From Nematostella vectensis (lineage: Eukaryota; Cnidaria; Anthozoa; Actiniaria; Edwardsiidae), in NCBI RefSeq assembly GCF_932526225.1, contig NC_064040.1, forward strand, positions 12,810,856 to 12,874,855: DNA of 64,000 nucleotides. Reading direction: 5' to 3'. The position numbers were made by a program, and so were the translations under genes. The notes beneath the pieces were generated by a model that saw nothing but the letters and a program-made list of their open reading frames with translations, searched no databases and was not told the DNA's origin. Positions 34,101 to 40,716 of the stretch are shown here, piece by piece (the first letter of the stretch is position 1; each line of letters opens with the position of its first letter).

Positions 34101-37100
34101 ACGTGAAAATAAACAAATACAAACTTGTGGGAACTGTGGCACTAGCCATAATGTGACACAAAAATCCCTGTGCCCCGCAAACGGAACAAAATGCAGCAAC
34201 TGTGGGAAACCAAACCACTGGGCCAAGGTTTGCCGTTCCACCAAACCCCAAGGTCCCACCCCGAGGGGAAGAGGCAGGCGGGGAAACCGGAACAAATCAA
34301 AGCAACAGATAAACACCCTCAGCAATGAGAATGCTAGCACTGCACCTGAGCCCCTAGATTCCCCACAGTTATATTTTCACTCTCTGACCATTGATAGTAT
34401 GTCTCGACAGATCACTCAAGCGCTCGTCAACATACAGGTTAACTCGAGTAACGGGACACTACCACTATTATGCAAGATTGACACTGGTGCTGAAGGAAAT
34501 GTGATCCCATTAAGCAACTACAAGCACATCTATCCAGAGTCACTCTGCGACATAGACGGCAAGCCCCTCAGCTTAGCCCCATCAGATACAAGGATAACAG
34601 CATATGGAGGCCATGAAGTACAACACTACGGTACCTGCAACCTCACTTTACTACATAACGGTCAGTCCAGCCCTCATGAATTTCATGTTGTAAACACGAC
34701 AGGACCTACAATCCTAGGACTACCCACATGTACTGCAATGAAGCTTGTAACCCTTAACCACAGTCTAAGCAAAGACCAGGCTGAGCCAGCCGAAATACGA
34801 CCAGCTCAAGTACCCAAGGATGACCCTGAGGCAAAGGCAGCTCTACTAAGACAGTATGCTAACTGCTTCGAAGGCATCGGATGCTTCAGCGGAGAGTTCC
34901 ATATCACACTTGACCCTACAGTACCCGCTGTGGTTCACCCGCCACGACGAGTCCCTGAAGCACTTCAGGAGCCTCTGCGCAAGGAGTTGGAATCCCTCGT
35001 ACAGCAAGGAATCATCACCAAGGTTGATGAACCCACTGACTGGGTCAATTCGCTAGTCTGTTCCACAAAGCGGAATGGCTCCATACGACTCTGCCTTGAT
35101 CCAAAGGACCTCAACTGCGCCATCAAACGTCCACATCATCGTACACCCACTCTTGATGAAGTCTTATCAAAGCTAAGTGGATCCGAGTACTTCTCCATAG
35201 TTGACGCCCGCAGCGGTTATTGGAACATAAAGCTTGACCAGGAAAGCTCACTCTATACAACATTCAACTCTCCCCATGGAAGATTCAGATTCCTACGACT
35301 ACCCTTTGGTCTGATTTGTGCTCAGGACATCTTCCAAAAGAAGGTCGATGAAACCTTTGGTGACTTACCTGGGGTGACAGGCATCACAGATGACATAGTT
35401 GTTTACGGACGCAACCGTAAGGAGCATGACAATAACCTGAAAGCAGTAATGGAGCGTGCCCATGAAACTGGTCTGAAATTCAATGCTGACAAATGCAAAA
35501 TTGCCAGCAAGGAACTTGTCTTCTTCGGACACACCCTAAGTGCAGATGGTCTGAAACTTGACCCTGCTAAGGTTGAAGCCATCAACAACATGGATCCTTC
35601 AACGAGCCTCACAGATCTCCAAGTCTTCCTAGGTATGACGCAATACCTTAGCCGTTTCATACCCAACCTCGCTTCAACAGCAGCGGTCCTCTGGGACTTG
35701 ACAAGGAAAAGTAGTCAATTCCAGTGGTGCCCAGAACACCAGAAAGCTGTAGATGATATCAAGAAGCTCATCACATCGCCAGCCTCGCTGCAGTATTTCG
35801 ACAGCACCAAGCCTGTCGTAATCCAGGTGGATGCATCTCAACGTGGCCTCGGCGCGACACTCATCCAAGATAAAGGCCCTGTGGAGTACAGAAGTAAGCT
35901 ACTCACTGAAACCGAGAGGAGGTACTCCAACATAGAAAGGGAAATGCTTGCAGTCGTCCATGGTCTCGAGAAATTCCACTACTACGCTTATGGACGCCAC
36001 GTCCAGGTCCACACGGACCACAAGCCACTGGAGGCAATATTCAAAAAGCATCTGGCCAGCGCGCCACCCCGCATTGCCAGGATGATGCTGCGGATACAGA
36101 AATACGACATCGACATTCGATATGTCCCAGGGAAGGACATACCCCTGGCCGACGCCCTCTCACGACTTAACCCAAGTCCCGGTGACACTATCGCTGGACT
36201 TGATGTCTCTATACATGAGCTACACTTGCACCTCAATGCTAGCCCTACTAGGATAACGCAGATCCAAGAGGAGACGAGGAAGGACACAACACTTCACTCA
36301 CTTCGTGCCGTCATCGCCCAAGGTTGGCCAAACAAAAGAGCTGAATGCCCTGAGTTACTACACCCATACTGGAACTATCGTGACGAACTTACTGTCGCCG
36401 ATGGATTGGTCCTGAAGGGTACCCGAATTGTAATTCCAAAGACCCTGCAACCAGATGTTCTACAGCAGCTACACTATGCACACCAGGGTGCGGAAAAATG
36501 CAAGCTCAGAGCCAAGGGATCAGTCTTTTGGGCGAACATCAATGCCGACATCGACAACATGGTCAAGAGTTGTGCTCCCTGTCAGCATAATCAGTCCATG
36601 AACACTAAAGAGCCGCTAATGCCTCATGATGTTCCACCAAGGCCCTGGCACACCCTAGCATCTGACTTGTTCTCCTGGAACGGTTCACCATACTTACTAC
36701 TCTCTGATTACTACAGTAAGTTCCCAATTGTGCGCAAGCTAACTAACATCCAATCATCTACTGTCATCGCTCACCTCAAAGGAATATTTGAGGAACATGG
36801 CATACCAGACAAACTTGTCACAGGACATGACACCCAGTTTACGTCTGCTCTATTCAAGGTTTTTAGCAGCACCTATGGATTTATTCATACAACTACAAGC
36901 CCATACTACAAGGAGGCTAATGGCTTCATAGAGAGAAATGTGCAAACTGTCAAGGATCTCCTTCAAAAGTGCAAGGAATCAGGGCAAGACCCACATCTAG
37001 CCATGCTGTGCCTGAGAACAACCCCTTTGGGTCACACCCTGCCATCACCAGCAGAGTTGCTAAATTCCAGAATATATCAGTCTAACCTGCCAGCTACTTC

Positions 37101-40100
37101 CAGGCATGCACTACTGAACAAACCTGACTATGATGCCAATGTCAAGCTGCAAGCCAGACAAGACCGACAGAAATCATATTACGACAGGACTTCCAAGTGT
37201 CTACAGCCTGTCTACCCTCAGGACGCTGTCAGAGTCTTCAACCCCCTCAACTCCAAATGGGAGCCAGGAATAGTTCGAGCCGCTGCGCCAACCCCACGCT
37301 CGCACATTGTGGACATGGCCAATGGCAGTACTCTCACCAGAAACCGCAGACACATTCGTCCCACAGGTGAAAAACTAAGCTTGAATAATACCTCAGCTAC
37401 TGATGACTACGAGCCTGTAGCAGAACCAGCACCTAACGGCAACCAACCCCCAACAGAGCCAAGGACGTCTACACCTGGTACCCCTGCGAAGTCCACACCT
37501 ACCCAAAGTGGTCCACCATTACGCAGATCAACACGGACAGTGAAGCCCCCAGACAGACTGGACTTGTAGCATTTGCTACACAAACATTAGATATTGAACT
37601 ATGTTATTATTAGTACTGCAAAGTTCTTTGTTTTTTTTTTACATCCCTAATTGGACACTACCAGTCACATTTGTACTCATGTAATTTTTCAGCTTTTCAG
37701 CTTAGAGAAGGGGATGTTGTAGTTTTACTTCCGGTTAATTAGCATATCTTTCGCACATGCGCACCCGGATGGAGTTCCTCGTGTAGTCCGCCATGTTTTG
37801 TATTGTGTTAATAAAATAGGTGAATAAAAAGCCTTCAAGTCAACTTATTACAATATGTTTTATAGCTATATATGTTTTATACATACATAGCTATTAGATC
37901 ATATGCTTTATAGTTGTAAAATCATGTTTTATACCTGCAAAGAGAAAGACAAGTCCAGCACAGTGTCTATTAGTCCTGACTGGCGAAGGATGATCTCATT
38001 AGATCTAAGAGTCCGACGTGAGCTCTGAGAAAAACAAAAATTAAAAGTTCATGTAAGAACTACCATTTTCTTGTAACATTACTGATCTAAAATAAACAAA
38101 TATTTGTCAAAGGCGAATGTCAGGTGCTGCTTAACTTTAATGATTGTATAATTCTGTGCATAAATCACCAATTTAAGACTGGCTGCTATATACTGTAGCT
38201 GCTGTATCTTGGGGATTTGCAAAACATGGCTAGTGACAAATATTATGGTTTAATGGAATGTGATTATGGCAACAATGCCAGAAAAATGTTAGCCCTGACC
38301 CGTAAAGAAATGTATAGCGTACTACGGTTTTGTACTAACAATATTATCAGCTACTACTTCAAAGTAGTTCTAAGTTTTTAGTTGTTCTAAGAAACAAGGG
38401 GCTGTTGGCACATCCCCTTCGAGTTTTGATTGGCATGTATACAAATCTTACCTGCATAGAAACAGCTATAATAACTTCTCTTAGATTAGCTTCCAAGGGT
38501 TTTAGTACTTCAAGGCGTGTAAGCTTTAGGCTACATGTACTGAAAAATAATTACAATCAGTCAATTAATAAAAAGTAGATCATCAATCAAGGGATAGGAT
38601 AGTTGTGGGATAGTCTAGTTCGTTTTATTAAACTAGTAAGTCTCTTCTATTTTGGCCTTTTTCTTCTTTTTTACTTGGCAACCAATATATTGGTTTTCTT
38701 GCTTGTCTAATACAATATCACTTTTTAGTATAAACCAGAGCGGCATAGCCACAATTTTGAACAGAAGGGGGCCCAAAAGGTCCTTTCAATGCATTTTCTC
38801 CTGTATTTTAGATAATGTCTCATACATTTACTGTATTTTTGGCTGCTAGAAGGGGGGGCCCTGGGTGGCCTGAATAAATAACAGCTTGCTGACTACAAAA
38901 TCGATATTTCATAGATTTTTAGGGAAAACTTCTTATATGACAAGCAGCAACCAAATCAATTCCTTGGAGTAAGTTAGTAGTAGAGAAAGATTGACACTCG
39001 GTTTTTTTCTTCTAGATATTCCCAAGAAATAGATTTCTTGGTTCACTTGTAATATACAGTTTGACAAGTGGGATTGACCTCATATCCGCAAAATGGAGTG
39101 GTTTGCAACTACAGTTTTTTAGATTTACTACAAAACCCCCAAAAACTGCACTTCCATTTGCACATGCATTGTGCCTTGCTGATTATTAATATCTAAATTT
39201 TTATTTCAGGACTTGCAAACTAGAGGCATTGTTGATTATGTTCGCCAAAGATAGACTGATCGCCGGCTTGGAAGGGGCTACTAAATGGACTTCAATTTGA
39301 ACAAATTTTTTAAAACAATAACCCATGGAGGCCTTAATTTCAAAAAATTAAAGATATCTCTTAATGTTTCGATACGTTTTCTTTAAAAAATCATTCTTTT
39401 CAAAAGTACATCCTGACATTTAGTAAGGCAATGCACATATGTCAACTAGAGTAAACATTTACTGAAGCTTATATAAACAAAGATTTAAAATACTTATTTT
39501 GTGTTATTAAATCTAGTCTTGTAATGGCACCACAAGATGCCATGTTTATATTGAAAGAGAGCTGACTGCCTAATATATAATTTTTAATGGCAAAGAATGG
39601 TAGACCAATCTCACAACCTACATTGAGAAATTTCTAGGCTTAACAAGGTTGATTACATGTATCCCAGAGTGTATCTAGACAGTTGCGAAAGCATTGCTAT
39701 GATAATTTTGAATTTTCTAACACTACAAAAGTTTATAGACGAGCTATGAAATAATCTAGGAGGCAATTTCCCTCTCCCCCACACACACCATTCATTTTGC
39801 AAATGATTGAGTAAAAAATGAAGTAAAATAAAATATCAGTCAAGTACGTACAATTATTATAACAATCATAAGAATTATAAATCACCAGGAGAATCAAAAA
39901 CAACAAATTAACTAATTAGTGATCTTCATTGATTTTGTTTTTAATAAGGTGAAAACCTTTAAAAACGCAATTATGTATCAAGCCGCCTTTGAAAACCTTT
40001 AACAATGCCACGGGAAATCTTTAAATGAGGTTAAAAATCACCTATTTTCTACTAATAGGAAATGCAGGATCACGATCGCGAATTATCTGAATCGGTTTAG

Positions 40101-40707
40101 AAATCCAAAATATAAGTAATAATTCCTCAAAACAACATCGGTATTTTCAAAAGTAAATATTCTCCTTTTAACGAGTATTGAGTGCAATTCACGATTAGAA
40201 CATCTTCCTTAGATGATCTTACAGGCAAAACAGTAAGATCAACAAAGAGCTTGTCTCGACCCTATATGTCAGACATGCCAACTTGTTCGGGCTTGATCAT
40301 TCAATCTTTAAAAATGTAAGGAGGAAATTGCAAATTTAAAGTTCAAGCTTGATTATTATCGAATTTCTCCGAATCACTTGAAATCGGCAAAAAAATAAAA
40401 ATACAGTCCGAGCTTAAAGGACATCTTATACAGTTATGCTTTGTGTAGAAAAATCCTTTAGTAAGTAAAAGGTCACGTCGCGACAAATTTTTGAATTTCT
40501 AGAAAAAGGCGACAGATGCGTTCAAGATGCAAAAACAACACACAGATCGCACTCGATGGAGCTAACTTACCGTGGAATACAATAGGGCGATGTTCTCTCT
40601 ACTTCCCAAGTAGCAAATAATTTCATAGGGACAGGCCTCTCTGGGTTGACAGCGACAGCAGTCTCGCGAGGAGCGCCATCAACTCGGCTCCTGCCTTGCT
40701 CCGCCAT
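16282..40707 (-). CDS. PACS: PACS, phosphofurin acidic cluster sorting protein
   Basis: Cytosolic sorting connector that binds acidic clusters in cargo such as furin and links them to coat adaptors, by homology to PACS1/2. I assembled 24 coding exons, all on the minus strand: 40571-40707, 38452-38539, 37935-38024, 32018-32143, 31587-31678, 31391-31452, 31008-31084, 29474-29536, 28733-28968, 27918-27969, 27329-27418, 25803-25982, 25023-25127, 23096-23202, 22210-22364, 21576-21683, 20756-20858, 19685-19727, 19547-19580, 18880-19018, 18377-18506, 17895-18003, 16830-16958, 16282-16394. They total 2568 nt, 855 aa plus stop, with all phases consistent, close to human PACS2 in length. An in-frame TGA precedes the ATG. 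Exon 10 could instead end 6 nt earlier. Introns hold arrays, MITEs and a gypsy element. Confidence 0.95.
17104..17209. repeat. Perfect 46-bp-arm palindrome in PACS intron 22
   Basis: The arms at 17104-17149 and 17164-17209 are perfect inverse complements around a 14-nt loop. An 18-bp direct repeat, AGTATGCTATTGCAATAC, lies at 17093-17110 (overlapping the left arm) and again at about 17263-17280. Transcribed RNA from either strand would fold into a fully paired stem. Confidence 0.85.
17582..17835. mobile_element. TTAA-flanked MITE in PACS intron 22
   Basis: Both ends are TTAA. The adjoining 28-29 bp (17586-17614 and the inverse at 17804-17831) match with about two mismatches and one indel, beginning AGCCGCATT(G/A)TCACCA. 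The TTAA duplication suggests mobilisation by a piggyBac- or Kolobok-type transposase (inference). It ends 59 bp from PACS exon 22. Confidence 0.7.
19889..20640. repeat. Tandem triplication, about 300 bp unit
   Basis: AAATGATACAACTGTCTATT starts at 19890, 20191 and 20489, giving units of 301 and about 298 bp; the third is partial. Each unit ends in an AT-rich ATTATTATATAC tract preceded by the hairpin AACTCGTGAC..GTCACGAGTT. It lies in PACS intron 17. Frames predicted across it come from the AT-rich part and are not genes. Confidence 0.85.
21104..21665 (-). repeat. 93-bp array made of PACS exon 16
   Basis: About seven units of 93-94 bp. The first (21573-21665) is most of exon 16, from the Lys-Tyr-Ile-Ala-Ser codons to the splice donor. 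The other six, downstream in intron 16, are degenerate copies with the same exon body, stop codons and a +1 base in several. The unit boundary reads GTCGGT then AAGTACATAG, so the real donor GTAAGT spans the junction between the exonic unit and the next copy. Confidence 0.88.
21765..22209 (-). repeat. 46-bp array copied from the exon 15 donor
   Basis: About ten units downstream of exon 15, nearly filling intron 15. On the coding strand each carries TTTCTGGTCATCCCACTTG followed by GTAAGTC and ACACGTGACTGTACAT. The exon itself ends CTTCCTGGTCATCCCACTTG then GTGAGTC and the same ACGTGACTGTACAT. The unit is therefore the last 20 or so bases of the exon (FLVIPLG codons) plus the donor and 25 bp of intron. 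Most copies have GTAAGT, a better U1 match than the true GTGAGT. Confidence 0.9.
22372..22550 (-). repeat. About 35-bp array beside the exon 15 acceptor
   Basis: Four to five copies of a unit reading TTTTTTGGTCTCATGTTAAT then AATACC on the coding strand. The true acceptor region reads TTTTTTGGTCTACTTTTCAG then TTGTAATAC, so the unit may be a decayed copy of that 3' splice junction. The similarity is clear in the pyrimidine tract and weaker after it. Confidence 0.65.
23270..24760 (-). repeat. 24-bp minisatellite with 470-bp higher-order repeat
   Basis: About 60 units of 24 bp in PACS intron 13. On the plus strand each unit is TTACAACAGTCA followed by one of four 12-bp halves (TATTTTACTTCC, TTCGTCAAATCC, TTTTGTACTTCC, TACGTCAAATCC). 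Segments at about 23750-24220 and 24220-24690 are near-identical. The 470-bp period equals nineteen full units plus one truncated 14-bp unit. Since 24 is a multiple of three, long open frames run through it on both strands; they are artefacts. On the PACS strand each unit contains TTGTAAGGA. Confidence 0.92.
25803..31452 (-). CDS. PACS: PACS exons 6-12: acidic and middle region
   Basis: Residues about 178-431. Exon 7 encodes a Ser/Asp-rich acidic run ([18 protein letters not shown]) matching the acidic segment of PACS1. Exon 9 starts [18 protein letters not shown], one of the best-conserved PACS blocks. It continues into a second acidic stretch with [13 protein letters not shown] and ends ISSTPKPSL, with PFFDARNSS at the start of exon 10, matching the family STPKPKLKPFFEG. 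Exons 11-12 are Ser/Asp/Arg-rich and weakly conserved. Acidic Ser clusters are likely CK2 sites by analogy. Confidence 0.92.
25998..26640. repeat. 23-bp minisatellite before PACS exon 12
   Basis: About 25 copies of GTGTAGGTGAGTAGATATTC plus GGG, degenerating toward 26640. It abuts the acceptor of exon 12 (exon starts at 25982). On the PACS strand the unit is pyrimidine-rich with CTCACCTAC. The donor-like GGTGAGT is on the opposite strand, so this array differs from the donor-derived ones. Confidence 0.9.
26808..26932. repeat. Tandem palindromes in PACS intron 11
   Basis: Three tandem units of roughly 42-47 bp, each a hairpin with CTAAATTTCCCTC and its inverse GAGGGAAATTTAG around a short loop. 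A more diverged related pair lies at about 26740-26778. Confidence 0.7.
27087..27186. repeat. 50-bp tandem duplication
   Basis: Two nearly identical 50-bp copies, starting GTTAAAGGGTAACCTTGCAA at 27087 and 27137 and differing by one base (GGCGGAACT against GGCGGAGCT), in PACS intron 10/11 sequence. Confidence 0.85.
28095..28732 (-). repeat. 41-bp array copied from the exon 9 donor
   Basis: About 15 units downstream of exon 9, filling most of intron 9. On the PACS strand the unit reads CCCATCTACACCCGAGCCAT, TACTAAG, then GTAAGGACAATATA. Exon 9 ends TCCATCTCATCCACGCCGAA, GCCATCGTTAAG, then donor GTTAGGATAGTATA. The unit therefore spans about 27 bp of exon end, the 5' splice site and about 14 bp of intron. 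Most copies improve the donor from GTTAGG to GTAAGG. Confidence 0.88.
29560..31007 (-). repeat. 27-bp array copied from the exon 7 donor
   Basis: About 52 units of CCTGTAAGATTACCATCCCA plus TGTGTAC on the PACS strand, filling intron 7 from the donor of exon 7 to 24 bp before exon 8. The first 27 bp after the exon (CCT, then GTATGTAGCCATTTCATATG) align to the consensus at about two thirds of positions, so the array includes the real donor as a diverged edge unit. Each unit offers CCT|GTAAGAT. Open frames through it are artefacts of the period. Confidence 0.88.
31587..40707 (-). CDS. PACS: PACS exons 1-5: cargo-binding (FBR) domain
   Basis: Residues 1 to about 178 form the furin-binding region. 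Exon 1 encodes [14 protein letters not shown]-like sequence, followed by the IIAVSMQ strand (exon 2) and the [12 protein letters not shown] strand (exon 3). Exon 4 carries RRKKY at 123-127, equivalent to the CK2-binding motif RRKRY of human PACS1. It is followed by [14 protein letters not shown], whose Arg130 matches the residue affected by the recurrent human R203W change. Exon 5 ends the domain. Intron 1 (2 kb) has a MITE. Intron 3 (5.8 kb) contains a minisatellite, a hAT-like element and the gypsy insertion. Confidence 0.93.
32345..32487. mobile_element. Dispersed repeat, also at 41580-41740
   Basis: A G-run / C-run segment followed by ACAACGG(T/C)GGAAA, ACAAAACTA(A/T)AAAGCATAA and AATTAGATAAAAAAAGCATT. 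The same ordered blocks occur in the same orientation at about 41580-41740. Ends are not defined, and no coding sequence is visible. Confidence 0.55.
32488..33011. mobile_element. hAT-like non-autonomous element in PACS intron 3
   Basis: Inverted ends (A/C)AGGGCTTCTGGAATTACGCG, 524 bp apart, flanked by ATTCTA at 32482-32487 and 33012-33017 as a 6-bp target duplication. The first base of the left end is mutated. Subterminal regions contain many AAATTACGCG repeats in both orientations, typical of transposase-binding clusters. No transposase frame. Confidence 0.7.
33267..33404 (+). repeat. 5' LTR (138 bp)
   Basis: Starts TGTTGTAG and ends TTATTACA. It includes AATAAAATAGG and AATAAAAAGCC near the 3' end, likely poly(A) signals, and a GCCATGTTTTG motif. 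Confidence 0.95.
33405..33420 (+). other. Primer-binding site
   Basis: TGGTGTCAGAAGC starts immediately after the LTR. Its complement ends in CCA, as for a tRNA 3' end; a tRNA-Leu-type primer is my inference. Confidence 0.7.
33493..37569 (+). CDS. Ty3/gypsy Gag-Pol polyprotein
   Basis: One 1358-codon frame. Gag region, then two CCHC-type zinc knuckles near residues 212 and 234 (the second is [14 protein letters not shown]). The aspartic protease has DTGA near 329. Reverse transcriptase follows with ITDDIVVYG near 631, an I/TDD form of the YxDD box. RNase H has VDAS near 779 and TDHKPL near 841. Integrase has an H-H-C-C zinc domain near 990-1030 and a complete D, D, E set (SDLFSW, GHDTQF, EANGFIE). 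The tail is Pro/Thr-rich, with no chromodomain recognised. No stop or frameshift separates Gag from Pol. It should produce particle and replication proteins for copy-and-paste movement within the cell. Confidence 0.96.
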   Translation: MAELTGLTSPRMDWNATDLQQALKKFKATVELYFSGQLKSKSEEEKVSYLLIWTGEEGIELVSTWSLTSDEKKKLSTYWEKFEEYVAPKSNFRLARFKLRTLKQKDDEPVDSFIKKVRLLASECRYDNVDEHIIDALIFGSRRPRVQAKLLELDKTLTLAKAIDIARTEEATSAQLQDIRGTNTIPVHATTHKSPSSHPKTHSRENKQIQTCGNCGTSHNVTQKSLCPANGTKCSNCGKPNHWAKVCRSTKPQGPTPRGRGRRGNRNKSKQQINTLSNENASTAPEPLDSPQLYFHSLTIDSMSRQITQALVNIQVNSSNGTLPLLCKIDTGAEGNVIPLSNYKHIYPESLCDIDGKPLSLAPSDTRITAYGGHEVQHYGTCNLTLLHNGQSSPHEFHVVNTTGPTILGLPTCTAMKLVTLNHSLSKDQAEPAEIRPAQVPKDDPEAKAALLRQYANCFEGIGCFSGEFHITLDPTVPAVVHPPRRVPEALQEPLRKELESLVQQGIITKVDEPTDWVNSLVCSTKRNGSIRLCLDPKDLNCAIKRPHHRTPTLDEVLSKLSGSEYFSIVDARSGYWNIKLDQESSLYTTFNSPHGRFRFLRLPFGLICAQDIFQKKVDETFGDLPGVTGITDDIVVYGRNRKEHDNNLKAVMERAHETGLKFNADKCKIASKELVFFGHTLSADGLKLDPAKVEAINNMDPSTSLTDLQVFLGMTQYLSRFIPNLASTAAVLWDLTRKSSQFQWCPEHQKAVDDIKKLITSPASLQYFDSTKPVVIQVDASQRGLGATLIQDKGPVEYRSKLLTETERRYSNIEREMLAVVHGLEKFHYYAYGRHVQVHTDHKPLEAIFKKHLASAPPRIARMMLRIQKYDIDIRYVPGKDIPLADALSRLNPSPGDTIAGLDVSIHELHLHLNASPTRITQIQEETRKDTTLHSLRAVIAQGWPNKRAECPELLHPYWNYRDELTVADGLVLKGTRIVIPKTLQPDVLQQLHYAHQGAEKCKLRAKGSVFWANINADIDNMVKSCAPCQHNQSMNTKEPLMPHDVPPRPWHTLASDLFSWNGSPYLLLSDYYSKFPIVRKLTNIQSSTVIAHLKGIFEEHGIPDKLVTGHDTQFTSALFKVFSSTYGFIHTTTSPYYKEANGFIERNVQTVKDLLQKCKESGQDPHLAMLCLRTTPLGHTLPSPAELLNSRIYQSNLPATSRHALLNKPDYDANVKLQARQDRQKSYYDRTSKCLQPVYPQDAVRVFNPLNSKWEPGIVRAAAPTPRSHIVDMANGSTLTRNRRHIRPTGEKLSLNNTSATDDYEPVAEPAPNGNQPPTEPRTSTPGTPAKSTPTQSGPPLRRSTRTVKPPDRLDL
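37704..37714 (+). other. Polypurine tract
   Basis: AGAGAAGGGGA directly before the 3' LTR, where plus-strand DNA synthesis would be primed. Confidence 0.8.
37715..37852 (+). repeat. 3' LTR (138 bp)
   Basis: Same length, ends and visible sequence as the 5' LTR, followed by the ATATG duplication. Confidence 0.95.
38735..38871. mobile_element. MITE-like repeat, inverse copy at 46484-46637
   Basis: In PACS intron 1. Blocks CAGAGCGGCATAGCCA, CTGTATTTTTGGCTGC and GGGGGGCCCTGGGTGGCC recur in inverse orientation at 46484-46637 as GGTGGCCTAGGGGGCC, GCAGCCAAAAATACAG and GGCAACGCCGCTGG. Two inverse copies 8 kb apart support a dispersed family. No target duplication could be fixed. Confidence 0.6.
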
Positions 40708-40716
40708 CTTGGATTT
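40698..40716 (-). promoter_or_regulatory. YY1-like motif around the PACS start codon
   Basis: The PACS ATG sits in ATCCAAGATGGCGGAGC, a match to the YY1 consensus AAGATGGCGGC. In animal promoters YY1 sites often overlap the first coding codons. MRPL38 starts in the same motif. Function is inferred from motif and position only. Confidence 0.45.

Larger units (their letters stand above)
33267..37852 (+). mobile_element. Intact Ty3/gypsy LTR retrotransposon
   Basis: A 4586-bp element antisense to PACS in intron 3. The two 138-bp LTRs begin TGTTGTAG, end TTATTACA and look identical by eye. The target duplication is ATATG (33262-33266 and 37853-37857). A primer-binding site follows the 5' LTR and a purine tract precedes the 3' LTR. 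The single gag-pol frame is uninterrupted. Identical LTRs and an open frame indicate a recent insertion. There is no env-like frame. Confidence 0.96.

Noticed and set aside
33723-36287. Antisense frames within the gypsy element
   Set aside because: Shadows of the long gag-pol frame.
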